From: UMGS1124 sp045613165 | GTDB taxonomy: Bacteria > Bacillota_I > Bacilli_A > RF39 > UBA660 | Assembly: GCA_045613165.1 (NCBI GenBank) | Contig: JAZLAK010000140.1 | Span: forward strand, 1-14,563 | DNA: 14,563 nucleotides | Direction: 5' to 3' | In this document: in pieces, positions 14,501 to 14,563 of the stretch | How positions within the stretch are numbered: the first letter of the stretch is position 1 | Layout: each line of letters begins with the position of its first letter | The notes under the pieces: generated by a model | What the model was told of the DNA's origin: nothing | The model's database searches: none | What the model saw: the letters and a program-made list of their open reading frames with translations, nothing else | Made by a program: the position numbers and the translations under genes

Positions 14501-14563
14501 GAATTTCCAGAAGAGATTTCTAATAATATAGATGGAGAAAAGTTATTTTTACAAATATATAGT
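11519..14563 (+). CDS. mfd: Transcription-repair coupling factor Mfd, 3' end cut by the window
   Basis: The frame is open from ATG 11519 to the last base (1015 codons, no stop seen). Mfd removes RNA polymerase stalled at lesions and recruits UvrA. The start has GGAAAG at 11505-11510. The UvrB-like N-terminal part carries GEYAVRSFIIDLYP and IRIEFFGSDIESIRFFD. The RNA-polymerase-interacting domain is near residue 395 (VVHVIHGIGQYQGL). The translocase has Walker A GDVGFGKT (539-546), Walker B DEEQ (640-643), motif III TLSATPIPRTL and motif VI QIRGRVGR (809-816), followed by the TRG-like RDLSIRGAGELLG. The C-terminal regulatory domain begins around LLDVNTS and is mostly inside the window. B. subtilis Mfd has about 1177 aa. 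Confidence 0.96.
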   Translation, partial: MFKELFEYKNNLTVSGLSNALINEYILNFYENNDNDLLIVADSLFDANKIYKSIHKICKDVYFFPMDEFATVLAISSSPDLKIIRIDTLNQLKKKKNIVVTNLSGYLKYIDKKIDTLKVDFNTKREDLLKFLDDNSYVKTNLVTTTGEYAVRSFIIDLYPLNYENPIRIEFFGSDIESIRFFDSETQISNKNIDEFELYSFNDKVSENKENIINKLNNPFVFFVDYKKIQKSFNDFQGSKNEFEITIDNNIFNEFESINVEKQIFINTLDDAPVLNDIKKYQSMSVINFNNSFDNLEQYVRNIIDDKIVVFMLTNENLINKLISIFGNEISFNSTLKGRINIVKKDIDEGFIFDNLVVISQYDIENIKKQSIFINKYNIGRKIKGFEDLKKGDYVVHVIHGIGQYQGLVTLEKNKLKKDYLLINYAGNDKVYIPAQKIETIYKYSDGDSNVPTLNSLSSSNWQKTKARVRTKIKDISNELIKLYAERELVSVEKYLNFPEELIFANDFEYEETSDQIKCINEIYKDLESNKPMDRLLCGDVGFGKTEVAIRAMFKTVINNRQVAYLCPTTILAKQQYENCIKRFRHFPVNIELLNRFTSTKDFNRIKEGLKKGSIDIVIGTHKVLNKEIEFKNLGLLVIDEEQRFGVSQKEKIKQLKNNVNVLTLSATPIPRTLKLAMSGVKDMSIIDTAPINRYPVQTYVVPENDYLLKEAIYKELSRDGQVYILNNNIEALDNEYTKIMQLVPDAKVCIAHGRMDKDKLNEVINDFIEGKYNVLLCTTIIETGIDIPNVNTLIIKNADRFGLSQLYQIRGRVGRSDKIAYAYMMYEKNKMLNDIAVKRLQTIRDFTELGSGYKIAMRDLSIRGAGELLGSTQSGFISSIGIDLYMDMVNEEINRIKGIEIEDKEADEKTLLDVNTSISVDYVDDESLRIEIHKLINEIYSKESFEKVKNEIEDRFGKINDDIINYMYEEWFQKEAKSLNIENIKYIGNNVEIEFPEEISNNIDGEKLFLQIYS

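Noticed and set aside
1..14563. Mycoplasma-type genetic code (TGA as Trp), suggested by extreme AT content
   Set aside because: recF, holB, ricT, trmN6 and pth end at TGA exactly at their family lengths or at overlapping gene starts, and Trp is encoded by TGG.
1..14563. CRISPR array, insertion sequence, prophage or defence genes
   Set aside because: No direct-repeat array, transposase or phage-like ORF is visible; every gene belongs to the conserved origin-proximal core set.

Overview
The window is one strand of a very AT-rich, low-GC Gram-positive (Firmicutes, class Bacilli) chromosome, close to the replication origin. All genes lie on the + strand. Codons are A/T-loaded, Shine-Dalgarno sites are AGGAGG-like, and the gene order resembles the Bacillus subtilis origin region (recF-gyrB-gyrA, SRP RNA/tadA, dnaX-ebfC-recR-bofA, holB-ricT-trmN6, pth-mfd). 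TGA is a true stop (recF, holB, ricT, trmN6 and pth all end in TGA) and Trp is TGG, so this is not a Mycoplasma-type code. Extreme AT bias, compact overlapping genes, a very short SRP RNA, trimmed BofA and delta-prime proteins, and absence of yabA and tmk from their usual places suggest a streamlined lineage near the Mollicutes/Erysipelotrichia/RF39 side of Bacilli. That placement is inference.

Region 1 (1-5301): the 3' part of recF, then gyrB and gyrA, tightly packed and probably one operon. It ends in an intrinsic terminator whose stem includes the last gyrA codons.

Region 2 (5302-5581): a 201-bp gap rich in signals, followed by the SRP RNA gene. The gap has two perfect 16-bp parS sites (TGTTTCACGTGAAACA). 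Each is followed a few bases later by a same-orientation DnaA-box-like sequence; the second is a perfect TGTGGATAA. An extremely AT-rich spacer lies between the two copies. A well-spaced promoter next to the perfect DnaA box drives a minimal SRP RNA.

Region 3 (5582-14563): tadA directly behind the SRP RNA, then a candidate extended -10 promoter and a long compact run: dnaX, ebfC, recR, a 58-aa BofA-family gene, holB, ricT, trmN6, pth and the first 1015 codons of mfd, which runs off the end. Most junctions overlap or are only a few bases apart. Inside dnaX sits an exact 14-bp Noc-binding sequence (ATTTCCCGGGAAAT) within a 24-bp palindrome.

Together the genes cover DNA topology (GyrAB), clamp loading (DnaX, delta-prime), recombination and repair (RecF, RecR, Mfd), tRNA and peptidyl-tRNA maintenance (TadA, TrmN6, Pth), mRNA maturation (RicT) and protein targeting (SRP RNA). 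The most interesting layer is non-coding: sites for ParB (Spo0J), probably DnaA, and Noc lie within 1.8 kb. This implies that chromosome partitioning, initiation and nucleoid-occlusion systems all read this stretch. I did not find a wholly new multi-gene system.
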